Of a stretch of 64,000 bases of DNA, positions 42,437-50,798 are shown piece by piece. Location: contig JADLEQ010000085.1 of the NCBI GenBank assembly GCA_020846005.1, positions 148,234 through 212,233 on the forward strand, written 5' to 3'. Below the pieces are notes generated by a model, which was given only the letters and a program-made list of their open reading frames with translations, had not been told where the DNA came from and did no database searches. The number at the start of each line of letters is the position of its first letter. The first letter of the stretch is position 1. The translations under genes were made by a program, and so were the position numbers. Origin of the DNA: Polyangiaceae bacterium (lineage in GTDB: Bacteria; Myxococcota_A; Polyangia; Polyangiales; Polyangiaceae).

Positions 42437-44814
42437 CGGCGCGGGCGGGCGCCGGCGCGCAGGAGGAGCTGGCCGCGGGCGCGGGGCCTGCGCCGCTGCC
42501 GCCGTTCGGTGGCCGTCCGCTGCGGATCGCGCTGGCCGCGGCGCTCGCGGCGCTGGGCGCGAGCGGGTTCGTCCCGCTCTTCGGCGGCCCGGGCTACGAG
42601 GCGGCGCTCGCGGCCGGGCTCGTCGTGCCGGCCCTCGCCGCGCTCGCGACGCACGCCGAGGTGCGGCGGGGCGGGGCGCCGCTCGAGGCGCTGGGTCGCG
42701 GCCTGGCGAACGGCGCCGCGCTGTTCGTGGTGGTCGTGGTCGTGGCGCTCGCTCACGGGGTCCGCGTCGGCTTCTGCGACGCGACGGGCGGGCTCACGCT
42801 CCTCGCGCTCGGCCCCGGCGTGGGGGCGCTGCTCGGCGGGGCGTGGGGCGCCACCACCGGGGCGCTGGTGCCGGCGATCGACGACGCGGCCTCCCGCTCG
42901 GCGCGGCTGACCCGCGGCGCCCTCCACCGGGTGGCGCCGCTCGGCGCGCCCGCGGCCGGGATCTGCGTGAGCCTGTGGCGGTTCTGGTCGAGCCCGATGG
43001 TCTTCGCGCTCGATCCGCTCTTCGGCTGGTTCGCGGGGCCGCTCTACGACACCGTGATCGACGGCGAGCGACTCCTGCTGACCTACCGGGCGGGGAGCGT
43101 GGCGTCGCTGGTGGCGATCGCGGCGGCCGCTGTGCACCTGCGCCGTGACGCGGCCGGCCGTGTGGGCCTCGCTCGCAGCGTCCGCCCGGGCGTGCTGGTG
43201 GCGGGCGCGCTCGGGGCGGCTCTGTCGCTGGCGGTCACGGCGAGCGGCCCCGCGCTCGGGCACTGGTCGACGGACGCGTCGATCCGCGACGCGCTCGGCC
43301 GCCGCGTCGAGCAGGGCCGCTGCGAGGTCGTCCACAGCCGGGACGTGCGACCCGGCGACGCGCGCCTCGTCGCGCTCGAGTGCGAGCGGCACCTCGTCCA
43401 GCTCGAGGCGTACTTCGAGGCGCGCGGCCCGGAGCGGGTCACCGTCTTCCTGTTCGCGTCGGCGGGCGAGAAGGGCGCGCTCATGGGCGCCTCGACGACC
43501 TACATCGCCAAGCCGTGGCGGCGCGAGGTGTACGTGCAGGCCGCCGGATACCCGCACCCCGTACTGGGGCACGAGCTGGCGCACGTCGTCGCGGGCGCGT
43601 TCGGCGCGTCGTCGTTCCGGGTGGCGGGCCCGGCCGGCGGGTGGCTGCCCGACCCGGGGCGGATCGAGGGCTTCGCCACAGCGGCGGCGCCGGACGCGGA
43701 CGACGATCTCGACCCGCAGCGCTGGGCGGCGGCCATGAAGTCCCTCGGGCTGCTCCCCCGGCTCGGGTCGCTTTTCACCATGGACTTCCTCGGCGTGGGC
43801 TCGTCCCGGGCGTACATGGTCGCGGGCGCGTTCGTCGGCTGGCTCCGCGAGCGGCACGGCGCCGGGGCCGCGCGGCGCTGGTACGCCGGTGAGCCGCTCG
43901 AGCGCGTCACCGGGCGAGGCCTCGAGGCGCTCGAGCAGGAGTGGCTCGCCTCGCTCGACACCCAGGCGCTCGGGCCCGCGGAGCTGGCGGTGGCGCGGGC
44001 GCGCTTCGACCGGCCGGCGATCTTCGCGCGCCGCTGCCCCCGGGTCGTCGATCGGCTGGACGGCGCCGGTCACGGCCGGCTCGGGGCGGGCGACACGACG
44101 GGCGCGCGCGAGGCGTTCGGCGCCCTGCTCGCGCTCGACGCAGGACACTTCGGCGCCCGCGCGGCGCTCGGGACCTGCGCCCTGCGCGACGGCGACGAGC
44201 CGGCCGCGCGGGCGGCGCTGGAGGCGCTCGCGGCCGACCCGGCCGGCGGCGAGGTGCAGCGGACGATCGCGGCGGAGAGCCTCGCCGATCTGGCGCTGGC
44301 GGCGGGGGAGCCCGGGGCGGCCGACCGCTACCTTGCGCTCCTCGGCCAGGTCGCCGGCGAGGACCGGCTCCGGACGATCGAGGTGAAGCTCCTCGCCGCG
44401 AAGGCCCCAGCGGGCTCCCCCGAGCGCAAGGCGATCGTCGAGCTGCTGGTCGGCGATCCCCGGCGCCAGCGTGACCCCGGGGCCGCGCTGGCCGCCCTCG
44501 GCGAGTGGGCGGCCAGCGCGCCCGATGATGGACTCCCCCAGTACCTCATCGGTCGGACGCTCCTCGGGGGCGGGCTCCGCGAGGAGGCGGCGGCGCGCCT
44601 CGACCGCGCGCTCGCGCTCACGCTGGCGCTGCCGCGGATCCGCGCCGAGGCGCTGCGCCTGCGGCTGCACGTCGCTTGCGCGCTCGGGGACTCCGGCGCG
44701 GCGCGCCGCGCGCTCGACGCGTACCTCGCCGCCGGCGCTGGGCCGCCCGCGCGGAGGGAGGGCACGCGCCGCTTCGGCGAGCGCTGTCTGGGCGCCGGCG
44801 CCGGCGCTCGCTGA
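42433..44814 (+). CDS. Multi-pass membrane metalloprotease (HExxH gluzincin-like) with TPR-like tail
   Basis: The 793-residue protein has about six hydrophobic segments in its first 280 residues, then a peptidase-like domain with H380-E-L-A-H384 in VLGHELAHVVAGAF and a downstream candidate third ligand in RIEGFATAAAP (about 410), and a C-terminal helical repeat region with alternating Ala-rich pairs. This resembles the peptidase-MA group of gluzincins. It probably cleaves outside the membrane, where the HELAH domain would lie after the last segment. GTG at 42433 overlaps the lon stop by 4 bp. The substrate is unknown. Confidence 0.85.
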   Translation: MTARAGAGAQEELAAGAGPAPLPPFGGRPLRIALAAALAALGASGFVPLFGGPGYEAALAAGLVVPALAALATHAEVRRGGAPLEALGRGLANGAALFVVVVVVALAHGVRVGFCDATGGLTLLALGPGVGALLGGAWGATTGALVPAIDDAASRSARLTRGALHRVAPLGAPAAGICVSLWRFWSSPMVFALDPLFGWFAGPLYDTVIDGERLLLTYRAGSVASLVAIAAAAVHLRRDAAGRVGLARSVRPGVLVAGALGAALSLAVTASGPALGHWSTDASIRDALGRRVEQGRCEVVHSRDVRPGDARLVALECERHLVQLEAYFEARGPERVTVFLFASAGEKGALMGASTTYIAKPWRREVYVQAAGYPHPVLGHELAHVVAGAFGASSFRVAGPAGGWLPDPGRIEGFATAAAPDADDDLDPQRWAAAMKSLGLLPRLGSLFTMDFLGVGSSRAYMVAGAFVGWLRERHGAGAARRWYAGEPLERVTGRGLEALEQEWLASLDTQALGPAELAVARARFDRPAIFARRCPRVVDRLDGAGHGRLGAGDTTGAREAFGALLALDAGHFGARAALGTCALRDGDEPAARAALEALAADPAGGEVQRTIAAESLADLALAAGEPGAADRYLALLGQVAGEDRLRTIEVKLLAAKAPAGSPERKAIVELLVGDPRRQRDPGAALAALGEWAASAPDDGLPQYLIGRTLLGGGLREEAAARLDRALALTLALPRIRAEALRLRLHVACALGDSGAARRALDAYLAAGAGPPARREGTRRFGERCLGAGAGAR

Positions 44815-44843
44815 TCGGCGCCGAGCTGCGCTAGCCTGTGAGG

Positions 44844-45851
44844 GTGACGCCGCTCCCCCACCCACTGCGCGCCCCCTCCGCGCGGGCGCTGGCCGCGTCC
44901 GCGCTGCTCGTCGCCTGCGGCGGCGGCTCGTCGTCCTCGGGTTGGCCCGACGGCGGCGACGCCGGGGGTGCCGCCGGGCTCGGCGGGGGCGCCGGGCAGG
45001 GTGTCGGCGGCTCGGGCGCAGCCGCTGGCGGCGACGCTGGCGTGGGAGGTGCGGGAGGTGCGGGAGGTGCGGGAGGTGCGGCGGGCACCTCGGGGGCCGC
45101 CGGGAGCCCGCCCACGTACCAACACCTGGGGCGCGTGACGCTCGGCGCACGCGGTGCAGGGAGCGTGAGCCTGGTCGCGTGGTTCGACACGGCGGCAGGT
45201 CACGGGGAGCGTGAGGCGTGCACGGCCGCGGACTGCGTGTGTCGCTACGAGTCGCTCGGTGAGTGTTGGGTGAACCGCTGCGAGAGCGGCGCGGCTCCGC
45301 CGGCGGTGAACGCGAACGCCGGTCGTCTCGTCGCGACCAACCTCCGCACCGGGGTCTCCGTCGAGGTGGCGCCGGATCCGGCTACCGGCGAGTACCCGAC
45401 GAGCTCGTCGTTCCCCACCTTCGAGGCGCTGGCCGGTGATCGGCTCGAGGTCAGCGCTCTCGGGGCGGAGGTCCCGGCGTTCTCGGCCACGCTGGCGGTG
45501 TCCGAGGCGATCACGGTGCTCGAGCCCGTCGCTACGTCGCAGTTCGTCGTCGATCGCGCGGAGCCGTTCATCGTCCGGTGGGCCGCCGGGCCGCTGGGCG
45601 TCCGCGTGGATCTGTTCACGGAGGACGAGACGCTCGGGATCGAGCGTACGCTGCTCTGCTTGTTCGCCGGCGGTCCACGCCGGGGCACGGTGCCGGCGAT
45701 CGGCCTCGGCGAGCTGGTGGCGACCCCGAGCGGCCGGTTGAGCGCCTATGCCACCGCGGTCGCGGACGTCCCGGCGGGCGACTGGCTCGTGCGCGTGCAG
45801 GTGGTGACCGCCGTCCAGCCGCTGTTCAGCGTGACGACCGAGGTCCGCTAG
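44844..45851 (+). CDS. Lipoprotein with Gly/Ala-rich linker and beta-rich C-terminal domain
   Basis: The product is about 335 residues. It has a lipoprotein signal (ALAASALLVACGG), a Gly/Ala/Asp-rich linker (about 30-85) with GGAG repeats, then a Cys-containing region (CTAADCVCRYESLGECWVNRC) and a beta-rich domain. I do not recognise the fold. GTG at 44844 is used; GTG at 44838 adds two residues. It lies 29 bp after the metalloprotease gene and 58 bp before ilvE. The linker DNA contains about five 9-bp GTGCGGGAG-type repeats near 45047-45090. Confidence 0.75.
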   Translation: MTPLPHPLRAPSARALAASALLVACGGGSSSSGWPDGGDAGGAAGLGGGAGQGVGGSGAAAGGDAGVGGAGGAGGAGGAAGTSGAAGSPPTYQHLGRVTLGARGAGSVSLVAWFDTAAGHGEREACTAADCVCRYESLGECWVNRCESGAAPPAVNANAGRLVATNLRTGVSVEVAPDPATGEYPTSSSFPTFEALAGDRLEVSALGAEVPAFSATLAVSEAITVLEPVATSQFVVDRAEPFIVRWAAGPLGVRVDLFTEDETLGIERTLLCLFAGGPRRGTVPAIGLGELVATPSGRLSAYATAVADVPAGDWLVRVQVVTAVQPLFSVTTEVR

Positions 45852-45909
45852 CGCGCCGAGCGGTGGATTCCGCGGGGACGACTCGCCTCTGCGGTGGTAG
45901 GTTCGCCCC

Positions 45910-47001
45910 GTGGACGACTTCCTCGATCTCCGGCCCTCCGCTACCCCCGTCTCCGACGCCGAGCGAGCGCGGCGGATGAGCGACCTCGGCTTCGGCAAGG
46001 TGTTCAGCGAGCACATGGTCACCATGCGCTATGAGGGCGGCGCGTGGCGGCGCGCCGAGCTCGTCCCCTACGGGCCGCTGAGCCTGGATCCGGCCTCCAC
46101 CGCCCTCCACTACGGCCAGGCGATCTTCGAGGGCTTCAAGGCGTACTCCCAGCCGGACGGCGGGATCGCGACCTTCCGCCCGGAGGCCAACGCGCGCCGC
46201 TTCCAGGCATCGGCGCGGCGGCTCGCGATGGCCGAGGTGCCCGTCGATCGCTTCCTCGCGTCCGCGGACGCGCTCATCCGCCAGGATCGCGGCTGGGTGC
46301 CACGGGAGCACGGGCAGAGCCTCTACCTGCGCCCGCTCCTCATCGGGGTCGACCCGTGGCTCGGGGTGAAGCCCTCCTCAAGCTACCTCTTCGTCCTCCT
46401 CGCGTCGCCGTCCGGCGCCTATTTCGCCAAGGGGATGCGCCCGGTCAGCGTCTGGATCAGCGACGACTACGTCCGGGCCTCGCCCGGCGGGACGGGCGCG
46501 GCGAAGTGCGCGGGCAACTACGCCGCGAGCCTCGTCGCGCAGGCGCAAGCCGCCCAGAAGGGCTGCGACCAGGTCGTGTGGCTGGACGCCGTGCACCGCC
46601 GCTTCGTGGAGGAGCTCGGAGGGATGAACATCTTCTTCGTGCTGTCGAACGCCGGGCGCGCGACCCTCGTCACGCCGGAGCTCACGGGGACGCTGCTCCC
46701 GGGGGTGACGCGCGACAGCCTGCTCGTGCTCGGGCGTGAGCAGGGGCTGGAGGTCGAGGAGCGCCTGTTCTCGGTGGAGGAGCTCGGCGAGGGGCTCGCG
46801 AACGGCCGGATCACCGAGGTGTTCGCCTGCGGGACGGCCGCGGTGATCACGCCCGTCGGGAGCATCCAGTCGCGCCGCGGCGCGTGGGCGGTCGGCGGGG
46901 GGGAGCCCGGCCCGGTGGCGTCCCGGCTGCGCGACGCGCTGCTCGCGATCCAGCACGGCACCGCGCCCGATCCTCACGGTTGGATGCATCGGGTGTGCTG
47001 A
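45910..47001 (+). CDS. ilvE: Branched-chain amino-acid aminotransferase (class IV PLP, family II)
   Basis: The 363-residue protein has YGQAIFEGFKAY, ARRFQASARRLAM, VYVRPLLIG-like YLRPLLIGVDPWLG, the PLP lysine in GAAKCAGNYAASLVAQ, the phosphate block and VWLDAVHRRFVEELGGMNIFF, and TLVTPELTGTLLPGVTRDSLL, all signatures of IlvE-type class IV transaminases of the longer (family II) group. It interconverts Leu/Ile/Val and their keto acids. GTG start at 45910. Its stop overlaps the next hydrolase gene by 7 bp. Confidence 0.94.
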   Translation: MDDFLDLRPSATPVSDAERARRMSDLGFGKVFSEHMVTMRYEGGAWRRAELVPYGPLSLDPASTALHYGQAIFEGFKAYSQPDGGIATFRPEANARRFQASARRLAMAEVPVDRFLASADALIRQDRGWVPREHGQSLYLRPLLIGVDPWLGVKPSSSYLFVLLASPSGAYFAKGMRPVSVWISDDYVRASPGGTGAAKCAGNYAASLVAQAQAAQKGCDQVVWLDAVHRRFVEELGGMNIFFVLSNAGRATLVTPELTGTLLPGVTRDSLLVLGREQGLEVEERLFSVEELGEGLANGRITEVFACGTAAVITPVGSIQSRRGAWAVGGGEPGPVASRLRDALLAIQHGTAPDPHGWMHRVC

Positions 47002-47816
47002 CCCCGGCGCCCGTTCGTGGCAGCGCGCGCTCGGGCAGCGAGCGGATCGCGTATCGCGTGCTCGGAGACGGGGCCCGCACCTGGGTGCTCGTGATGGGGC
47101 TCGGCGGTCGCGCCGCCGACTGGGGGGAGGCGTTCCCCCATGCGCTCGCGCGGGAGGGCCGGGTCGTGTTGCTCGACAACCGCGGGACGGGAGCGTCGAG
47201 CCAGCCGGACACCCCCTGGAGCCTCGAGGACATGGCGTCCGACGTCCTCGCGGTGCTCGACGATCTCGATCTCGGCCGGGCGAGCGTCCTCGGCCTCTCG
47301 ATGGGGGGCATGATCGCGCAGGAGCTCGCGCTCGCCCACCCCGAGCGGGTGGAGCGCGTGGTGCTGATGAGCACTCACGCGGGCGGCCCGCAGCCGGAGC
47401 GCCCTCCGGAGATCGTGGCGCTCTTCCTCCCGCCGCGCGGCACCTCGATGGAGACGATCACCCGCGACGCGCTGAGGCTCATCACCGGGCCCGGCTTCGC
47501 CGACGCGCACGCGCCCATCGTCGAGGAGCTCGTGCGGCGCGCGCTCGCGCAGCCGACCCCGAAGCGGACCTTCCTGGCGCAGGTGCAGGCGATCCTGTCG
47601 AGCGACCGCCGGGAGCGCCTGGGAGCGCTCGGGCCACCCGCGCTCGTGATCCACGGCACCGACGACCCGCTCATCCCCGTCGAGGCGGGCCGCGAGCTCG
47701 CCCGCCTGATCCCGGGCGCCCGTCTCGTCGAGCTGCCGGGGTGCGGGCACCTGCCGCACCTCGAGCGCGCGGAGGCCGTCCTGGAGGCGCTCCGCGCGCC
47801 GCCGGCGGCGGGCTAG
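46995..47816 (+). CDS. Alpha/beta-hydrolase fold protein
   Basis: The 273-residue protein has the triad pieces: nucleophile S102 in VLGLSMGGMIAQELA, acid in LVIHGTDDPLIP, and His in LPGCGHLPHLE, with LDNRGTGASS after strand 4. This group includes esterases, thioesterases, C-C hydrolases and proline iminopeptidases, and no closer call is safe. GTG at 46995 overlaps the ilvE stop by 7 bp; other GTG codons downstream could serve as starts. It is convergent with the ABC permease gene, overlapping by 4 bp. Confidence 0.85.
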   Translation: MLTPAPVRGSARSGSERIAYRVLGDGARTWVLVMGLGGRAADWGEAFPHALAREGRVVLLDNRGTGASSQPDTPWSLEDMASDVLAVLDDLDLGRASVLGLSMGGMIAQELALAHPERVERVVLMSTHAGGPQPERPPEIVALFLPPRGTSMETITRDALRLITGPGFADAHAPIVEELVRRALAQPTPKRTFLAQVQAILSSDRRERLGALGPPALVIHGTDDPLIPVEAGRELARLIPGARLVELPGCGHLPHLERAEAVLEALRAPPAAG

Positions 47817-48640
47817 AGCGCCTTCGCGCTCACGGCGCGCAGCAGGTGGCGCTGCGCGAGCACGAACACCAGGAGCGCGGGGGCGCTGAGCAGCACGTTC
47901 CCCGCCATGATGACGTGCCAGCGGACGCCCGTCCCCTGCTCGCGAAGCAACGCCACGCCGAGCGGGAGGGTCCGCACGGCGTCGTCCGTCGTCATCACCA
48001 GCGGCCAGAAGTAGTCGTTCCAGTGGTAAACGAAGCTGAACAAGAAGAACGCCACCAGCGTCGGCCGGAGCAGGGGCGCGAGGACGCGGTACACGATCGT
48101 GAGCTCCCCGGCGCCGTCGAGCCGCGCCGCCTCGACCAGCGCGTTCGGCACGGCGGCGAGCGCCTGGCGAACGAGGAACGTTCCGAACGCGCTCACACCG
48201 AACGGCAGCACCAGCGCCGTCATCGTGTTCACGAGGCGCGCCTCGGCGAGCAGGGCGAACACCGGGACGAAGCGCACCTGGGCCGGCACGAGGAGCGTCG
48301 CCACGACGAGCCCGAAGGCGACCCCGCGGCCGCGGAAGCCGAGCTTGGCCAGCGCGTAGCCCGCAGGCAACGCGAGGGCGATCTGGAGGGCGGCGATCGC
48401 GAGCGCCATCACCGTCGTGTTGAGCAGGTAGCGGCCCACCGGCATCGACGCCACCACGGCCGAGTACGACTCGAACGAGAGCCCCGACGGCAGCGGCGCC
48501 GTCGGCGCGGCGACGATCTCCGGCAGCGTCTTCAGGCTGGTGAGCACCATCCAGGCGTAGGGCAGGAGCCAGACGAGCGCGACGGCGCCGAGGGCGAGCT
48601 GGCCGAGCCCCCGCGCGAGCTCGCGGCGCGGGGGGCTCAC
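47813..48640 (-). CDS. ABC sugar/polyol transporter permease (UgpE/MalG-like)
   Basis: The 275-residue protein has six hydrophobic segments and the EAA loop EAARLDGAGELTIVYRVLAP, with the lead VALVWLLPYAWMVLTSLK and ending ISAKAL-like RAVSAKAL, as in the MalG/UgpE family. It is the second inner-membrane permease of a carbohydrate importer. The other three subunits are at 54301-57535 on the opposite strand, about 5.7 kb away, so this gene is out of place. It lies 22 bp after the Cys-repeat lipoprotein gene on the same strand. GTG start. Confidence 0.9.
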   Translation of the reverse strand: MSPPRRELARGLGQLALGAVALVWLLPYAWMVLTSLKTLPEIVAAPTAPLPSGLSFESYSAVVASMPVGRYLLNTTVMALAIAALQIALALPAGYALAKLGFRGRGVAFGLVVATLLVPAQVRFVPVFALLAEARLVNTMTALVLPFGVSAFGTFLVRQALAAVPNALVEAARLDGAGELTIVYRVLAPLLRPTLVAFFLFSFVYHWNDYFWPLVMTTDDAVRTLPLGVALLREQGTGVRWHVIMAGNVLLSAPALLVFVLAQRHLLRAVSAKAL

Positions 48641-48662
48641 GCCCGCCTCGCCGCCGCCGGGC

Positions 48663-50798
48663 TCACGGCGAGCAGCACCGGAAGCCGATGTTGAGGTAGC
48701 GCGCGTTGCGGTTGAAGCCGAGGTACCCCGCCCCGCAGGTGAGCCAGGCCGAGCCGTCGAGGTAGTTGCCGCCTCGCGTCCGGCACTTGTCGTTCCCGCC
48801 CGCGCCGCCCGCCGTCTCGCAGTAGTCCTCCCACTCGTCGACGTTGCCGCTCATGTCGAGGACGCTCGAGTAGGGCGCGGTGGGCGCGTGACACGCGGGC
48901 GTCCCGCCCGCGGGGCGGACGGCGTCGGCGCCGGGGGAGTCCGTGCCGTTGCAGGCGGCCCCGTCGTACACGTCCCCGTACGGGTAGACGTTCTGTTCGG
49001 TGCCCGAGGCGCACGCCGCGTACCACTGGTTCTGCGCCGGGTCGGTCAGCCCCGCGGCGGTGGCCGGGCCGCCGCCGATCCTGCCGCACAGGCGCTTGCC
49101 CGCCCACGCGCAGAAGGCGTAGGCGTCGCACCAGTCGACCCCGACGACGGGGAAGCCCTCCTCGCCCGGCAGGGCCGGCTCTGCGGCGTAGCTCGAATTG
49201 AAGCCGCACCGGGCCGGCTGCCCGGAGGTGGAGGGGCTCGTCGCGAGGAACGCGGCGTACTGGGCGTTGGTGACCTCCGTCGCGTCGACGCACAGCGCGT
49301 CGACCTCGATCATCGCGGGCCCACGCCCGGTCGCGGGGCAGTCGTCGCAGCGACCGAAGGGCGCGTTGCAGAGCGAAGGATCGCTGCAGGTCGTGACGGT
49401 CGACGCGGCCTGGCCGTCGGTCGCGCACTGCCGGAGATCGGCGCCCGCGCAGGTCCAGGTGCCCGGCACGCACACGTCGCACTCGGCCGCGGCGGCGTCG
49501 CAGAGCGCCGGCGACGCGCAGGTCGACACGGCCTCGAACGCATCGCGACCGGCCGAACAGAGCTCGAGCGCCGCCCCGACGCACCGATGCTCCCCGGGCG
49601 CGCAGACCGCAGGCTGGCAGGCGTGGGTCGTGGCGTTGCACAGCGCGGGGGTGTCGCACGTCTCCAGCGTCACCCAGCCCGTCTGGGTGGCGTTGCACTG
49701 CTGCAGCTCCGCGCCGCTGCACTGGTACTCGCCGGTGGTGCAGGGAGCCGCGTTGCAGGCTCCGGCGCCGGCGTCGCAGTGCGCCGCGCTCACGCAGGTC
49801 TGTTGGAGCACCCAGCCGTCCTGGTCCGGAGCGCACGTCTCGAGCACCGCTCCCGCACAGCGATGATCCCCCGGCGCGCACGTCGGCGGCGTACACTGCG
49901 CACCAGAGGCGTCGCACAGCGCGGCGGTCGCGCAGGTCTCGGTCGCGATCCAGCCGGACCGGTCGTCGGCGCAGCGCTCGAGCGTCGTGCCGGCGCAGCG
50001 ATACGCGCCGAGGGCGCAGGCGGGCGGCAGGCACCGCGAGCCCGGCGCGTCGCACAGCGCCGCGGAGGCGCACGTCTGCGCGGTCGCCCAGCCGCCGCTC
50101 GCGCACTGCTGCAGCACGGCGCCGCTGCACTGGTAGCTGCCCGAGGTGCACGCGCTCGTGGCGCACGCGCCCGACGTCGCGTCGCAATTGCCGGCGGACG
50201 CGCACGTCTCCACGTAGGTCCACCCGCTCCGCTCGGCGTTGCAAATTTGGAGGTCGGCGCCGACGCAGCGGTGGTCTCCGGTGGCGCACGCCGGCGGGAG
50301 GCAGCCCAGCGTGGGATCGCAGAGCGACGCGCTCGCGCACACCTCCGTCTGGGTCCACGCGTCGCCCGCGGTGGCGCACGCCTCCAGCGCGGCGCCCGCG
50401 CACCGCCGCTCGGTCGGAGTGCACAGCTGACAGCCGGCGTCCGCGCCGCCCTCGCAGCCGGCCTCCGCGGGCGCGTCCGCGGGCGCGTCCTCCTTCCCGC
50501 CGTCCGGTACCGCGCCGCCGGAGCCGCTCGCGCCGCTGGAGCCGCCGGAGCCGCTCGCGCCGCCGGAGCCGCTCGCGCCGGAGGAGCCGCTCGCGCCGGA
50601 GGAGCCGCTCGCGCCGCTGGAGCCGCTCGCGCCGCCGGAGCCGCTCGCGCCGCTGGAGCCGCTCGCGCCGCCGGAGGCGGCGGTGTCGGACGAGGCGTCG
50701 GCGGGCGCTCCGGGCACGAGCTCGAAATCATCGCCGAGCAGCGAGGTGCACGCCCCTGCCGCCAGGAGGGCGACCGTTGCCGCGAGCAGGCGTCGCAT
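48663..50798 (-). CDS. Lipoprotein with eight Cys-rich repeats and C-terminal SUMF1 (FGE-like) domain
   Basis: The 711-residue protein has a signal with LLAAGAC (Cys near 20), a Gly/Ser/Ala linker (about 40-95) of GASGS(S/G) units, then eight repeats of about 42-46 residues with the frame C--G-(H/Y)-C-GA-L--C----GW----TC-SAALCDA----C (about 120-470), and a SUMF1-like domain (about 480-711: EVDALCVDATEVTNAQYAAFL, WAGKRLCGRIGG, YPYGDVYDG, GNVDEWEDYC, RGGNYLDG, NIGFRCC). The paired active cysteines of true FGE are not visible. It begins with a TGATG overlap on the TPR/PEGA gene. A disulfide-rich surface stalk is inferred. Confidence 0.82.
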   Translation of the reverse strand: MRRLLAATVALLAAGACTSLLGDDFELVPGAPADASSDTAASGGASGSSGASGSGGASGSSGASGSSGASGSSGASGSGGASGSGGSSGASGSGGAVPDGGKEDAPADAPAEAGCEGGADAGCQLCTPTERRCAGAALEACATAGDAWTQTEVCASASLCDPTLGCLPPACATGDHRCVGADLQICNAERSGWTYVETCASAGNCDATSGACATSACTSGSYQCSGAVLQQCASGGWATAQTCASAALCDAPGSRCLPPACALGAYRCAGTTLERCADDRSGWIATETCATAALCDASGAQCTPPTCAPGDHRCAGAVLETCAPDQDGWVLQQTCVSAAHCDAGAGACNAAPCTTGEYQCSGAELQQCNATQTGWVTLETCDTPALCNATTHACQPAVCAPGEHRCVGAALELCSAGRDAFEAVSTCASPALCDAAAAECDVCVPGTWTCAGADLRQCATDGQAASTVTTCSDPSLCNAPFGRCDDCPATGRGPAMIEVDALCVDATEVTNAQYAAFLATSPSTSGQPARCGFNSSYAAEPALPGEEGFPVVGVDWCDAYAFCAWAGKRLCGRIGGGPATAAGLTDPAQNQWYAACASGTEQNVYPYGDVYDGAACNGTDSPGADAVRPAGGTPACHAPTAPYSSVLDMSGNVDEWEDYCETAGGAGGNDKCRTRGGNYLDGSAWLTCGAGYLGFNRNARYLNIGFRCCSP
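50519..50680. repeat. 9/18-bp repeats coding the GASGSGG linker
   Basis: Minus-strand in-frame repeats of CCGGAGCCGCTCGCGCCG-like units, some with GAGGAG, over about 160 bp, coding SGASGSSGASGSG. They match the 18-bp units at 34549 and 62990 in DNA as well as protein. Confidence 0.85.

Noticed and set aside
41539..45150. A 1203-codon minus-strand frame opposite lon and the metalloprotease
   Set aside because: Arg/Pro/Ala-rich text with no motifs, lying over two well supported plus-strand genes.
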